A DNA stretch of 64,000 bases from positions 1-64,000 of the forward strand of contig JANQHI010000020.1 of NCBI GenBank assembly GCA_028282705.1, written 5' to 3'. The notes beneath the pieces were generated by a model. That model made no database searches. It saw nothing but the letters and a program-made list of their open reading frames with translations, and had not been told where the DNA came from. A program made the position numbers and the translations under genes. Source of the DNA: Prolixibacteraceae bacterium (GTDB lineage Bacteria; Bacteroidota; Bacteroidia; Bacteroidales; Prolixibacteraceae). This document shows positions 9,537 through 20,501 of the stretch, one piece after another. The stretch's first letter is position 1. Every line of letters begins with the position of its first letter.

Positions 9537-12500
9537 ATGGAAAAAAAATTAAAACTGTACATTCCGGGATGGTTATGTCACGGAATTAGAAAAACGTTTA
9601 AATACATGAAGATTACGTGTATATTATTACTAATGAGTATCACTTATGCATTTGCTGAGAATAGTTATGCTCAAACAGAAAGCCTTTCGTTAAGTCTTAG
9701 CAATATTACCGTTGAAAGCGTACTTCAGGAAATTGAAGACCAATCTGAATTTTATTTTCTATATAGCCGAAGTGTTGTTGATGTTAATCGGAAAATTAAT
9801 GTTCATGCAACAAAGGCTAAAGTGGTTGAAATTTTAGATAAAATCTTTGATAACACGGATGTAATGTATAAAATTGATGGCAGGCAAATTGTCTTATCTT
9901 CTATTAGCGATAAAACGACCATACAGCAATCAAAAACCATTGAGGGGAAGATTGTGGATCAAGATGGCCTGCCTCTTCCTGGTGTAACAGTTTTTATTAA
10001 AGGCACAACAAAAGGCACTATTTCGAACGCAAAAGGGAATTATAATATTCCAGATGTGTCAAACAATGACATATTAGTTTTCTCTTTTGTGGGCATGCAA
10101 ACCCAAGAAATTCTGGTGGGAAACCAAACCACAATAAATGTTACACTTGAGGTTGATGCAATTGGGATTGAAGAAGTGGTAGCAATAGGTTACGGTACTC
10201 AAAGGAAGATTGATGTTACCGGATCGGTTTCATTGGTGACATCCAATGAATTGGAATCAAGACCGCAAACAGAATTTGCTCATTCATTGCAGGGTAAGGC
10301 ATCCGGTGTACAGGTAATTAGACCATCAGGGCAGCCTCAATCCAAGGTTAGGATACGGATTCGTGGTACTTCTACCATTACGGCAGGAAGTGAACCTCTG
10401 TATATTGTCGATGGTGTACCAACTGAATCAATTGACCAGATCAATCCATCGGATATTGAAAACCTGAGTATTTTGAAAGATGCCTCCTCTGCAGCTATTT
10501 ATGGGGCATCAGGTGCGAATGGCGTTGTATTAATTACCACAAAAAGAGGTGGTAATACGCCAACAAAAGTTAGCTTGAATACCTACTTTAGCTTTAGCGA
10601 TGTGGCTAATAAACTGGATGTTCTGAATGCTGCTCAATACAAAGAATTAATGACTGAGATGGGCTTGTCTGTTGACTGGAATATGTATCCTTACGATAAC
10701 TATTGGCAAGATAAGGTATTCAGGTCAGCACAAACACAAAACTACCACGCCAGTGTCAGGGGAGGAAATGAGAAGACTAGTTTCTATCTTTCAGGCTCAT
10801 GGATGGACCAGGAAGGAGTTGTGATCAATAATGATTTAAAGCGCTATTCGTTCAAGGCTAATATTGATCATAAAATCAGTAAGATATTCAAAGCAGGGAC
10901 TTCACTTTCTTTTAACCGTACGACCAGTAGGCCTGTAGACGAAAACAGCATTCAGGGACCTAGCATATCTGCTTTAACGGGAGCACCAGTAATGGATGTT
11001 TATAATGACGATGGCACCTTATCAATACATCCTTTTATCCAGGATATTGAAAGCCCAGTTGGAATTGTGTTAAGACATGATAACGTTTGGTTAAACTACC
11101 GGTTTAACGGAAATGCATATGTTGAAGCAAACATCATTGAAGGGCTAAAAGTAAGGTCTATGTTTGGTTTTGAGAGGCGTAACGAAGGGCGTGACCAATG
11201 GTTGGATCCATATACCAGCCGTTGGGGACGATTACTAGGTGGACAGGCAATTATGGAAAACCACAGCAGAGATTACTGGATATTGGAGAATACCATCAAT
11301 TATAATCGTACGTTTGGGAAACATGACATGAAATTGATGGGCGGTTTCGTAGCCTCAAGAATGGAAGGGAAAGGTATGAATATTGAAGGCAGGACTTTTG
11401 GTAGTAGCGCTGTTAAAATAGTAACTGCTGCAGCTACCCGAGATGGCACTTCATATATAACCAAGCGGAGCAATATTGGCATTATTGGTCGTCTGAACTA
11501 TGATTATGACGATAAATATTTGGTAACTGCCAATATCAGGGCCGACGCTTCTTCAGTGTTTAGTAATACGAATAATGTATGGGGGTATTTCCCTTCAGTA
11601 TCGGTTGGATGGCGTCTTTCGCAAGAAGAATTTCTGCCTGATAATGACTTTTTTGATGATTTAAAGATCAGGGCCGGATGGGGCGAAGTTGGAAACGACC
11701 AGATTGGCAATTATGCATCTTACGGTACGGTTAGCGTAAATGCTCCTTATACTTCGGGTGGCGCTGTAGTTCCCGGCACCTGGCCTACATCCATTGAAAA
11801 CAAGAACTTGAAATGGGAAGTTACCCAACAAACCGATATAGGAATTGATATGACAATGTTTGATTCCCGATTAAGGATTACCAGTGACTATTATATCAAG
11901 AAAACCAAAGATATGCTGCTCGACAGGCCAATTCCTGCAAGTGTTGGAATTCCATCAAATACTGCAACCAAAAACATTGGCGAAATGGAAAACAAGGGTT
12001 TTGAATTTCAGGTAAACAGTAGTAACCTGGTTGGGGAATTTGAATGGGATACCGACTTTAACATCTATTTCAACAAAAGCAAGGTTATCAGCCTTGATGA
12101 CGGTACCATTAGAGTTGGTGATATTACTCAAAGAGGCAATGTGGCAATAGCGCAGGAAGGAGAGCCTCTTGGTTTATTCCAGGGATTTATATTTGATGGG
12201 GTAGATCCTCAAACCGGTATGGCAAAGTATCGCGACCTCGATGATAGTGGCGATTTAAGTGAAGGTGACAGGACAATAATTGGTGACGCGAATCCGGACT
12301 TTTCTTTTGGTTTGACCAACAGGTTCAGTTATAAAAATTTCTCACTAAATGTATTCATCCATGGAGTCCAGGGCAACGACATATTTAATGCAACTCGTAT
12401 CGGCACTGAGGGATTGGAGGATGAATATAACCAATTAGCTACTGTTTCGGATCGTTGGAAAACACCGGGCCAGGTAACTGATATTCCAAAAGCAACCTAT

Positions 12501-12809
12501 GGGGATGACCATAATTCACTTCTGTCTTCACGGTTCGTTGAAGATGGTTCATTTATCCGCCTTAAGTCTGTAACATTGAGCTATGATTTTTCAAAAAGAT
12601 TTTGTAGAAAACTAAACTTAAGCAACTTACGAGCGTACGTGACAGGAGAAAATTTACTCACTCTTACTGATTATAGTGGTTATGATCCAGAAGTAAGTCA
12701 GTTCTCAAGGGAACGTGATAATACCTTGATAAATATAGCACCAGGTGTTGATTATGATACCTACCCGCAATCAAGGATAATTCTTGTTGGACTAAATATT
12801 ACTTTTTAA
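9537..12809 (+). CDS. SusC/RagA TonB-dependent transporter with STN domain
   Basis: STN, CPD-like repeat and plug motifs (VRIRIRGTSTITAGSEPLYIVDGVP...KDASSAAIYGASGANGVVLITTKRG). Confidence 0.97.
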   Translation: MEKKLKLYIPGWLCHGIRKTFKYMKITCILLLMSITYAFAENSYAQTESLSLSLSNITVESVLQEIEDQSEFYFLYSRSVVDVNRKINVHATKAKVVEILDKIFDNTDVMYKIDGRQIVLSSISDKTTIQQSKTIEGKIVDQDGLPLPGVTVFIKGTTKGTISNAKGNYNIPDVSNNDILVFSFVGMQTQEILVGNQTTINVTLEVDAIGIEEVVAIGYGTQRKIDVTGSVSLVTSNELESRPQTEFAHSLQGKASGVQVIRPSGQPQSKVRIRIRGTSTITAGSEPLYIVDGVPTESIDQINPSDIENLSILKDASSAAIYGASGANGVVLITTKRGGNTPTKVSLNTYFSFSDVANKLDVLNAAQYKELMTEMGLSVDWNMYPYDNYWQDKVFRSAQTQNYHASVRGGNEKTSFYLSGSWMDQEGVVINNDLKRYSFKANIDHKISKIFKAGTSLSFNRTTSRPVDENSIQGPSISALTGAPVMDVYNDDGTLSIHPFIQDIESPVGIVLRHDNVWLNYRFNGNAYVEANIIEGLKVRSMFGFERRNEGRDQWLDPYTSRWGRLLGGQAIMENHSRDYWILENTINYNRTFGKHDMKLMGGFVASRMEGKGMNIEGRTFGSSAVKIVTAAATRDGTSYITKRSNIGIIGRLNYDYDDKYLVTANIRADASSVFSNTNNVWGYFPSVSVGWRLSQEEFLPDNDFFDDLKIRAGWGEVGNDQIGNYASYGTVSVNAPYTSGGAVVPGTWPTSIENKNLKWEVTQQTDIGIDMTMFDSRLRITSDYYIKKTKDMLLDRPIPASVGIPSNTATKNIGEMENKGFEFQVNSSNLVGEFEWDTDFNIYFNKSKVISLDDGTIRVGDITQRGNVAIAQEGEPLGLFQGFIFDGVDPQTGMAKYRDLDDSGDLSEGDRTIIGDANPDFSFGLTNRFSYKNFSLNVFIHGVQGNDIFNATRIGTEGLEDEYNQLATVSDRWKTPGQVTDIPKATYGDDHNSLLSSRFVEDGSFIRLKSVTLSYDFSKRFCRKLNLSNLRAYVTGENLLTLTDYSGYDPEVSQFSRERDNTLINIAPGVDYDTYPQSRIILVGLNITF

Positions 12810-12826
12810 TTAATAAATATTAAAAG

Positions 12827-14341
12827 ATGAAAAAGAAATTATATATAAAACTCATAACAGTAATCGCATTGATTTTCTCGCTTAATTCCTGCGATGAATT
12901 TTTGGATATCAGGCCAGAATCCGACCTTACCACTGGAAATGCCTACAATACAGCACAAGACTTGCAGAATGCACTTAACGGAGCATACCGTACTTTTTAT
13001 ACTGAGTTTTTCCAATGGGATAAAATTATGCTTCAGGATACCCGCTCAGACAATGCATACTCAGCGGGAGGCGGGGACCAACCACTAGCTCAATATGATC
13101 AGGTTGATATTTCACCAGCGAGTGTTAGGATCATGTGGGGATGGACCCAATTGTATGGTGGAATTGCCCGTTGTAATATAATCATTAACAAAGTCAATGA
13201 AGTATCTGATCCCAGCCTGGACAGAAATAACGCCAGGGAACACATTCTGGGGCAGGCATCATGGTTAAGGGCTTGGTTTTATTACAATCTGGTAACTCAT
13301 TGGGGAGGAGTTCCACTTGAGTTGGAATCTAACTCATCAGATCCGGAACAGACAAATAAGCCCCGGTCTACGGCATCAGAAGTTTATGATCAAATAATAA
13401 CCGACCTCGAAGTTGCTGTTACCAATTTACCAGACAGCTATAGTAATGACTCGGCTGTTAATAAGGTGAAAGCTACCAAAGGCTGTGCAAATGCATTACT
13501 TGCCAAAGCCTGGGCACAAAGAAAAGATGGCCGCGATTACAATAAAGTCATTCAATATTGTAATGCTGTAATTAACAGCCTGGCAGGCTACAGGTTACTT
13601 GACAGCTATGACCATTTGTTTGATGGTAATCATTACTCAAATGATGAAGTATTGCTGGAAATTGGATTTGTTGGTGGCAACTGGGATGTATCCAATTGGG
13701 GTGTACAATTATTCTATGATGAAAAAGACGGTTGGCAAAAATATGGTACTCCATCAAAAGACCTTGTAGCTGCTTATGACTCAGAAAATGATGAGATAAG
13801 GAAAAATGCCAATATTATTTTCGTGACTAATGTTGATTGGGCTGATGAAAACTGGAATCCATGCTTTGACAGGAATCTTCCAATACCGTTTAATTACAAG
13901 CAAAAACACCCTGATGGATGGAATAGCGGGGATCGTCCATATTTGTTGAGATTGGCTGACATTATTTTGTTAAAAGCTGAGGCACTAAATGAAACCGGTG
14001 ATTTAAATGGGGCTTTAACAGCTGTCAACCAGGTTCGGGCACGAGTGGACTTACCTCCTATAACAGCAGCATCTAAAGAAGACCTGATGTGGAAAATTTT
14101 AAAAGAACGAAGGCTTGAATTGGCTTATGAAGGGCAACGTTGGGATGACCTTAACAGGCTTGGTGTTACCGTTCAGGTTATGACAAACTTACAGGAATTT
14201 AAATATACCTGTGTAGGCGGTGTTCAAAGCGATCCGATTCCAGTTATTTATAACGTGACCGAGGAAAAAACATTAATGCCTATTCCGCAATTGGAGCTGG
14301 ATGCAAATCCAAACCTGGTGCAAAATCCGGGGTATTTATAA
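12827..14341 (+). CDS. SusD/RagB family lipoprotein
   Basis: Lipobox (SLNSCDEFLDIRPESDLTTGNAY), C-terminal PIPQLELDANPNLVQNPGYL. Confidence 0.96.
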   Translation: MKKKLYIKLITVIALIFSLNSCDEFLDIRPESDLTTGNAYNTAQDLQNALNGAYRTFYTEFFQWDKIMLQDTRSDNAYSAGGGDQPLAQYDQVDISPASVRIMWGWTQLYGGIARCNIIINKVNEVSDPSLDRNNAREHILGQASWLRAWFYYNLVTHWGGVPLELESNSSDPEQTNKPRSTASEVYDQIITDLEVAVTNLPDSYSNDSAVNKVKATKGCANALLAKAWAQRKDGRDYNKVIQYCNAVINSLAGYRLLDSYDHLFDGNHYSNDEVLLEIGFVGGNWDVSNWGVQLFYDEKDGWQKYGTPSKDLVAAYDSENDEIRKNANIIFVTNVDWADENWNPCFDRNLPIPFNYKQKHPDGWNSGDRPYLLRLADIILLKAEALNETGDLNGALTAVNQVRARVDLPPITAASKEDLMWKILKERRLELAYEGQRWDDLNRLGVTVQVMTNLQEFKYTCVGGVQSDPIPVIYNVTEEKTLMPIPQLELDANPNLVQNPGYL

Positions 14342-14375
14342 TCACGGGAAATTGAATTTTTGAAAATCCAATTGA

Positions 14376-14402
14376 AAGCTGGCTACCAATGGCGGCCAGC
14401 TT
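14376..14402 (+). terminator. Hairpin/terminator after susD
   Basis: AAGCTGGC-taccaatggcg-GCCAGCTT then cctttaaaa; T tract is weak. Confidence 0.5.
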
Positions 14403-14563
14403 CCTTTAAAATAGTTTCACATCGTAGGTTAACAATATTAACTTATACACTGTCTCTAGAGCAGTTATGTACCGAAAGCAGAGGAAGAAATTTGGAGCAA
14501 GGAAGTTTTTGATTGGTAAAAGCACCTTACCAAATAGACCTATAATCAAAGAAAAATTTTATA

Positions 14564-16228
14564 TTGAAAAGACTAATAATGATAAAATATCTTCTCATTC
14601 TTAGCTGTCTGTGTTTGTTTATTGATATCGCTTGTGAGAAAGAGGAAAATCTGGGTGATTCACCTGATGAACAAAATGAAATAAAGACTCATGGGATTAT
14701 TCCTCTTCCCAAACAATTTGTTTTCCTGGAAGGAATATTGGTCATTGACAAGGAATTCAGTTTAGTAAAAAACGAGCAATTCAAGATCGCATCCGATGAA
14801 GCGGAAGATTTGTTATTAAATTCCGTTAATTCTTTAAAATCACAGACAACCAACCTGGAAGCGGGAAAAAGTCTGCAAATCATTGCTGATAATTCCATAA
14901 AAGAGGATGCTTATGAATTAACAGTAAACGCCAACGGAATTCAGATTAAAGCCGGTAATGAATCAGGTGCTTTTGCAGCCATACAGTCATTAAAACAATA
15001 TGTCTGGAATTTAACATCTGGAGTTAAACAAGATTCATTTGAGCTTAACTTCATCAACATTTACGATGAACCAAAATATGAGTGGCGCGGATTTCAGTTG
15101 GATGTCGCACGCCACATGTTTACAAAAGAGTACCTTAAGCAAATTATCGATTGGCTGGCTTATTACAAGTTCAACAGGTTTCAGATTCATTTTACCGACG
15201 ACCAGGGGTGGCGGATAGAAAGTAAAAAATTCCCATTGCTCCACGAGGTAGGGGCATGGAGGGTGCTGGATGGAAATACGATAGATACTTTATGTTATGA
15301 TTTAGCCGTGAATGACTCTGATTTCGAGTTAGATGACAGGTTTATAAAAATGCAGCATGGAGAGCAGGTTTATGGAGGATATTATACGCAGGAAGAGCTT
15401 AGAGAGATAGTAGGTTATGCCAATGCACATTTTATAGATATTATTCCTGAAATTGATATGCCCGGGCATATGTCGGCAGCTATAGAAGCGTACCCATTTC
15501 TTACAGGAACAGGTACTGGCTGGGGCAAAGAGTTTTCCCACCCGATATGCCCTTGTAATGATAGTGTGTATAATTTTGTCTATGAACTTTGGGATGAAAT
15601 TATTGAAATATTCCCATCAGAATATGTACACATTGGAGCTGATGAGGTTGAAAATGCTTCATGGGCTGAATCGGAAGACTGCATTGAATTTATTAGGGAA
15701 AATAACTTATCAGGCATCGACGAAATTATGACTGTTTTTGTAAGAAGGCTTCAGGAACACCTTGAAGGAAAAGGGAGAACAGTACTAACCTGGGATGATG
15801 TTATTGATTACGGCAACATTGACAAGAATCTTAAAATAACATACTGGAGGGATTGGAAGGCAAATGTAGCTTCGTTACTCGCGAATAATGGCAATCAGAT
15901 CATTTTTAGCCGCTGGGACATGTTTTATTTTTGGTACTGGTTTACCGGAGCAAAACTGCAAAATATCCTGGAATATGATATTACCAGAGAATATCCTTCC
16001 TCAGTTACGAATAAAATAATTGGATTCCAGGCTTGCCATTGGACTGAATATACAGCTTCTGAAGCAATATTTGAAAGATCTAATCTGCCTTACATACTGG
16101 CTTTTTCTGAAATTAACTGGTCAGGAAACCGTGATTGGTATTCCTTTAAGATGCGTCTGAAACCAAATCTTAATTATTTAAACGGGCAATATGTCAAACT
16201 GGGTAATATTGAGGGAATTGATTGGTGA
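14564..16228 (+). CDS. GH20 beta-N-acetylhexosaminidase
   Basis: GH20b-like N-terminus (IPLPKQFVFLEG) and catalytic domain (YEWRGFQLDVARHMFTKEYLKQIIDWLAYYKFNRFQIHFTDDQGWRIE...PEIDMPGHMSAAIEAYP...VHIGADEVENASW). Confidence 0.95.
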   Translation: MKRLIMIKYLLILSCLCLFIDIACEKEENLGDSPDEQNEIKTHGIIPLPKQFVFLEGILVIDKEFSLVKNEQFKIASDEAEDLLLNSVNSLKSQTTNLEAGKSLQIIADNSIKEDAYELTVNANGIQIKAGNESGAFAAIQSLKQYVWNLTSGVKQDSFELNFINIYDEPKYEWRGFQLDVARHMFTKEYLKQIIDWLAYYKFNRFQIHFTDDQGWRIESKKFPLLHEVGAWRVLDGNTIDTLCYDLAVNDSDFELDDRFIKMQHGEQVYGGYYTQEELREIVGYANAHFIDIIPEIDMPGHMSAAIEAYPFLTGTGTGWGKEFSHPICPCNDSVYNFVYELWDEIIEIFPSEYVHIGADEVENASWAESEDCIEFIRENNLSGIDEIMTVFVRRLQEHLEGKGRTVLTWDDVIDYGNIDKNLKITYWRDWKANVASLLANNGNQIIFSRWDMFYFWYWFTGAKLQNILEYDITREYPSSVTNKIIGFQACHWTEYTASEAIFERSNLPYILAFSEINWSGNRDWYSFKMRLKPNLNYLNGQYVKLGNIEGIDW

Positions 16229-16372
16229 AAATTCAATAATACTTTAATGACAAGAAGGCGATAACTATATATGTTTACCCGTTCAGATCGCCAACTGTGG
16301 TATTGTATCTAAAATTAGCATACCGGCTTAGTTTTAAGATAATAACCAATAAATAAGTTTTCAATTTTTTAT

Positions 16373-16406
16373 GATGGGTAAACCATCCAAATTACGGTTA
16401 TATAAT
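16373..16406 (+). promoter_or_regulatory. Two-box motif, candidate ECF-sigma promoter upstream of the acetyltransferase gene
   Basis: GATGGGTAAAC-N13-GTTATATAAT; same boxes and identical spacing as 21206-21239. Confidence 0.45.
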
Positions 16407-16576
16407 TTAAAGTAGATGATACATTCAATATCATCTGCAAAATTGATAAACCGACTGCAGCCTGGACATGATGTGGAGATTAGATTTTTATGTAAGAATG
16501 CCCAATAAGATGTATGGATCCGCGCTGTTTGATTTTGTGAAGTTCAATTCAGTCCGGTCTTTTAAAAGATAAAAAT

Positions 16577-17671
16577 ATGAATAAACACAAACGATTAATT
16601 TCACTCGATGCCTTTCGCGGTTTTACTATTGCTGCTATGATTTTAGTTAATTACCAGGGGAATTGGAACTACATTTTCCAGCCCCTGCGCCATGCAAAAT
16701 GGAACGGGCTTACTCCAACAGACTTGATTTTCCCTTTTTTCATTTTTATTGTAGGCCTATCAATTACCCTTGCCTATACCAAACGAATTGAAGCAGGGGC
16801 GTCTAAAAATTCCCTTTACCGGAAAATTGTATCCAGGTCATTGAAAATTTATATTGTTGGTGTTCTGCTGGGGCTTTACCCCGATTTTAATTTCGACAGG
16901 ATTCATTGTACAGGCGTTTTACAGCGGATTTCTATCGTATTCCTTGTTTCATCATTGCTATTCCTGAATCTGAGGTGGAGAGCCCAACTTGTAATAGCCG
17001 CGATTTTACTTATTGGTTATTGGTTGGCGATGGTTTTAATCAAGACCCCTGGTTTCGATCGTGCTATGCTTGAACCGGGAATTAATTTAGCAGCCTGGGT
17101 AGACAGTAAAATACTACCTGGTTTTGAGTGGCAAAAACGGTGGACCGCTGAAGGGATTTTTAGCACATTGCCAGCCATTGCTACCGGTATTACAGGAATG
17201 CTGGCAGGGTTGCTTATACTAGGTAAACTACCGCGGGAACATAAAGTTATCTACCTGTTTTCATTTGGATTCTTTGCTTTATGTATTGGCTATTTATGGC
17301 ATTATAACTTCCCAATCAACAAGGGATTATGGAATAGTTCATACGTAATGGTTACATCCGGGCTGGCTGCCATGTTGCTGTCTGTATCCATGTTCTTTGT
17401 CGATATAAAAGGTAGGACACGGTTTACTAAACCCGGAATTATTTTTGGCTCAAATGCCATTACAATTTATGTTTTGGCAGATGCTATTGCCCCTCTTTTT
17501 TACGACCTGAAATTTTTCGGGTATAACCTGAACACCTATTTCATGAATATATTCGAAGGTGCCACATGGAGTATGAAAATTGGCAGTTTGCTATTTGCAT
17601 TGTTGTATGTTGGTTTATGCTTCATCCCGGGGTGGATTTTATATCATAAGAAAATATTTATTAAACTATAA
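16577..17671 (+). CDS. HGSNAT/NagX-like transmembrane acetyltransferase (COG4299/DUF5009 type)
   Basis: N-terminal RLISLDAFRGFTIAAMILVNYQGNWNYIFQPLRHAKWNGLTPTDLIFPFFIFIVGLSI; multi-pass membrane protein. Confidence 0.88.
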   Translation: MNKHKRLISLDAFRGFTIAAMILVNYQGNWNYIFQPLRHAKWNGLTPTDLIFPFFIFIVGLSITLAYTKRIEAGASKNSLYRKIVSRSLKIYIVGVLLGLYPDFNFDRIHCTGVLQRISIVFLVSSLLFLNLRWRAQLVIAAILLIGYWLAMVLIKTPGFDRAMLEPGINLAAWVDSKILPGFEWQKRWTAEGIFSTLPAIATGITGMLAGLLILGKLPREHKVIYLFSFGFFALCIGYLWHYNFPINKGLWNSSYVMVTSGLAAMLLSVSMFFVDIKGRTRFTKPGIIFGSNAITIYVLADAIAPLFYDLKFFGYNLNTYFMNIFEGATWSMKIGSLLFALLYVGLCFIPGWILYHKKIFIKL

Positions 17672-17684
17672 ATTATAATTTATC

Positions 17685-20381
17685 ATGAGTAATCTTAATC
17701 TTACCATCAAAGCCATATTGGTATCTATTTTCAGTTTATTACTATTCATGTCATGTGCATTGCGTGATGAAATGCCCATGACTTGCAGGATCGTAAACCT
17801 GGATCAAGATTGGAAAATGCAGTCCGGTGAAAAGTTAATGGAGGTAGGCGGGCAGGCAATTTCACAAAATAAATATAACGATGCTTCATGGCTCAAAGCG
17901 GTCGTCCCGGGAACAGTCCTTGGTAGTTTGGCAACAACCAGTGTTATTGAAGATCCCTATTTTGGTATTAACATGCTAAAGGTGGATCCAAACCAGTTTA
18001 AAAAATCCTGGTGGTTCCGTCATACTTTTCTGTTAGAACTAAACGATTTTGGAAAAAAAATAAGCCTCAGGTTCAATGGTATTAATTACCGTGCTAACTT
18101 GTGGGTGAACGGCAAAAAAGTGGTTGGTAAAGATACGTTTGCCGGAACCTACCGGATGTTCACTTTCGATATTTCCAGTCACGTAAAAGCAGGCGAAAAT
18201 ACCGTTGCTTTAGAGATGTGGCAACACGCTGACGGTGAATACTCAATAGGTTTTGTTGATTGGAATCCACTACCACGCGACCGAAACCTTGGTATTTTCA
18301 GGGAAGTCTTCCTTGAAGTCAATGAAGGTGTGAAAATCAGGAGCCCGTTTGTCTATTCAAAAGTTAACAAAGAGACCTGTAAGGATGCTGAGCTTTTCAT
18401 TCAAGCTGAATTGACAAACAGCTCGGATAAAGAAGTGGAAGGAATAGTCAGGGTAAATTATGAACTGGGTGAAGTAGAGAAAAAAGTAACGCTTGAAGCG
18501 GGTGAAACCGTTTCATGCAAATTTAGCCCCGAAGAATTCGGACAGCTTTCAGTGAAAGATGTAAAACTCTGGTGGCCAAACGGAATGGGGGATCCTAACC
18601 TGTATCAGTTCACTACACAATTTATTTCCGAGGACAGAATCCTTGACAAAGTGGAAAAAAAATACGGGATCAGGGAAGTTAACAGTTATTTGAATAAAGA
18701 TAAAAACAGGGTTTTTGAAATAAACGGCAAATTTGTGTTACTAAAAGGTGGTGGCTGGGTCGACGATGTTTTACTGCAGGACACAAAAGAATCAGTTGAG
18801 GCTCAAATGCGGTATGTGAAGCACATGAACCTTAACAGCATCCGTTGCGAAGGATTTTGGGGGAAAGATGAAACCCTTTACAACCTTTGCGATGAATACG
18901 GGATTTTGGTAATGATCGGCTGGTCGTGCCATTGGGAGTGGGACGAATACTTAGGTAAACCCGTACATCCGAAATACGGTGGCCCAACTACAAAGGAAGA
19001 TATTGAGTTGATAGCAAATTACTGGCTTGACCAAATGTTGTGGCTACGAAACCATCCAAGTATTTATGTATGGATGTTGGGAAGCGATATGTTGCCCGCA
19101 CCTGACTTAGAACGGAAATACTGGGAATTATTTAATCAATATGATATGTCAAGACCGGTGGTGACAAGTGCCGGTGGTGTAGGTAGTGAAGAAGGGGTTA
19201 TTGCAAGCAATGTAGTAAGTGAAATAAGTGGGCCGACAGGCATGAAAATGCTTGGACCATACGCATATACACCTCCTGTATATTGGTTTACCGATACCAT
19301 ACGGGGAGGAGGTTATGGATTTAATACGGAAACCTGCCCCGGGCCCAATATTACACCTCTTGCTTCATTGAAAAAAATGTTTCCTACTGATAAATTGTGG
19401 CCTATTGATAAAGAATACTGGGAATACCATACGGGCAGGAATGCCTTTAAAACGCTCGACCGGTACAGGAAAGCCCTGGATGCTAGGTATGGAGAGTCAA
19501 CAGGGGTGGAAGAATTTGCATTTAAATCACAGGTAACCAACTACGAATTAATGAGGCCCATGTTCGAAGCGTTTATTGCCCACAAACCTAAAAGTACAGG
19601 GCTTGTCCAGTGGATGCTGAATTCAGCCTGGCCGGAACTGTATTGGCAACTTTACGATACCTACCTGCAACCCAACGGGGCGTTCTATGCCGTGAAAAAG
19701 GCGTGTAATCCGCTTCATGCTATCTACCGGTACGGATTCAACGATATTTATATTGCCAATGAGGATTTAAATGATGCCAACAACCTGACTGTTAAAATAC
19801 GGGTCTTCGACATCAAATCAAATGAAATTTTTAATGCTGAATGGAAAGGTGATATCGAATCCAATACTTCCAGGTTTATTTATAAATTACCTGAAATAGA
19901 GGTTCTTTCTGCCGTGTGGTTCCTTGATTTAAGGGTATTCGATGCAAACAATAAGGAGGTAGACAACAGCATTTATTGGCTGTCGCTTAAAGAAGATGTG
20001 TTGGATTATGAAGCAGCCAATGAACTGGAATGGCCCTATTATACTCCTTCAAAAGAATATGCAAACTTTACGGCACTGGATCAACTTCCGGAGGTTGAAC
20101 TGGAATATGATTATACATTCGGGCAGGATGCCCGGTTTGGAATCGTAAACCTGAAGCTAAAAAATCCGGCTAACAGCATTGCTTTTTTTATTTATATGGA
20201 TGTAATTGACCCTGCAACCCAGGAATCGATACTGCCTGTTTTCTGGGATGACAATTATGTAACCTTGCTACCAGGGGAAGAACGCGAATACCGGGTAAAA
20301 TATTTCCTTAATGATGCATCTGAAGGCAAACCACAAATTCGAGTGAAAGCATGGAATGTGGATCAGCTAACGCTAAATTAG
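17685..20381 (+). CDS. GH2 exo-beta-D-glucosaminidase-like (CsxA-type)
   Basis: GH2 sandwich/TIM (WWFRHTFLL, YGIREVNSYLNKDKNRVFEINGKFVLLKGGGWVDD), CsxA-like acid Asp in WMLGSDMLP, nucleophile Glu in GGYGFNTETCPGPNITP. Confidence 0.87.
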   Translation: MSNLNLTIKAILVSIFSLLLFMSCALRDEMPMTCRIVNLDQDWKMQSGEKLMEVGGQAISQNKYNDASWLKAVVPGTVLGSLATTSVIEDPYFGINMLKVDPNQFKKSWWFRHTFLLELNDFGKKISLRFNGINYRANLWVNGKKVVGKDTFAGTYRMFTFDISSHVKAGENTVALEMWQHADGEYSIGFVDWNPLPRDRNLGIFREVFLEVNEGVKIRSPFVYSKVNKETCKDAELFIQAELTNSSDKEVEGIVRVNYELGEVEKKVTLEAGETVSCKFSPEEFGQLSVKDVKLWWPNGMGDPNLYQFTTQFISEDRILDKVEKKYGIREVNSYLNKDKNRVFEINGKFVLLKGGGWVDDVLLQDTKESVEAQMRYVKHMNLNSIRCEGFWGKDETLYNLCDEYGILVMIGWSCHWEWDEYLGKPVHPKYGGPTTKEDIELIANYWLDQMLWLRNHPSIYVWMLGSDMLPAPDLERKYWELFNQYDMSRPVVTSAGGVGSEEGVIASNVVSEISGPTGMKMLGPYAYTPPVYWFTDTIRGGGYGFNTETCPGPNITPLASLKKMFPTDKLWPIDKEYWEYHTGRNAFKTLDRYRKALDARYGESTGVEEFAFKSQVTNYELMRPMFEAFIAHKPKSTGLVQWMLNSAWPELYWQLYDTYLQPNGAFYAVKKACNPLHAIYRYGFNDIYIANEDLNDANNLTVKIRVFDIKSNEIFNAEWKGDIESNTSRFIYKLPEIEVLSAVWFLDLRVFDANNKEVDNSIYWLSLKEDVLDYEAANELEWPYYTPSKEYANFTALDQLPEVELEYDYTFGQDARFGIVNLKLKNPANSIAFFIYMDVIDPATQESILPVFWDDNYVTLLPGEEREYRVKYFLNDASEGKPQIRVKAWNVDQLTLN

Positions 20382-20501
20382 ATGAGATGGGTCTTACCCT
20401 GGATTTAAATGTGCAACTGGTTATATCTAATATTTAAATGGCTGATGGTTTAATTTGAGTTTAACGCACTTTCTCTCTATATTTAATCTACAATTGATTC
20501 A

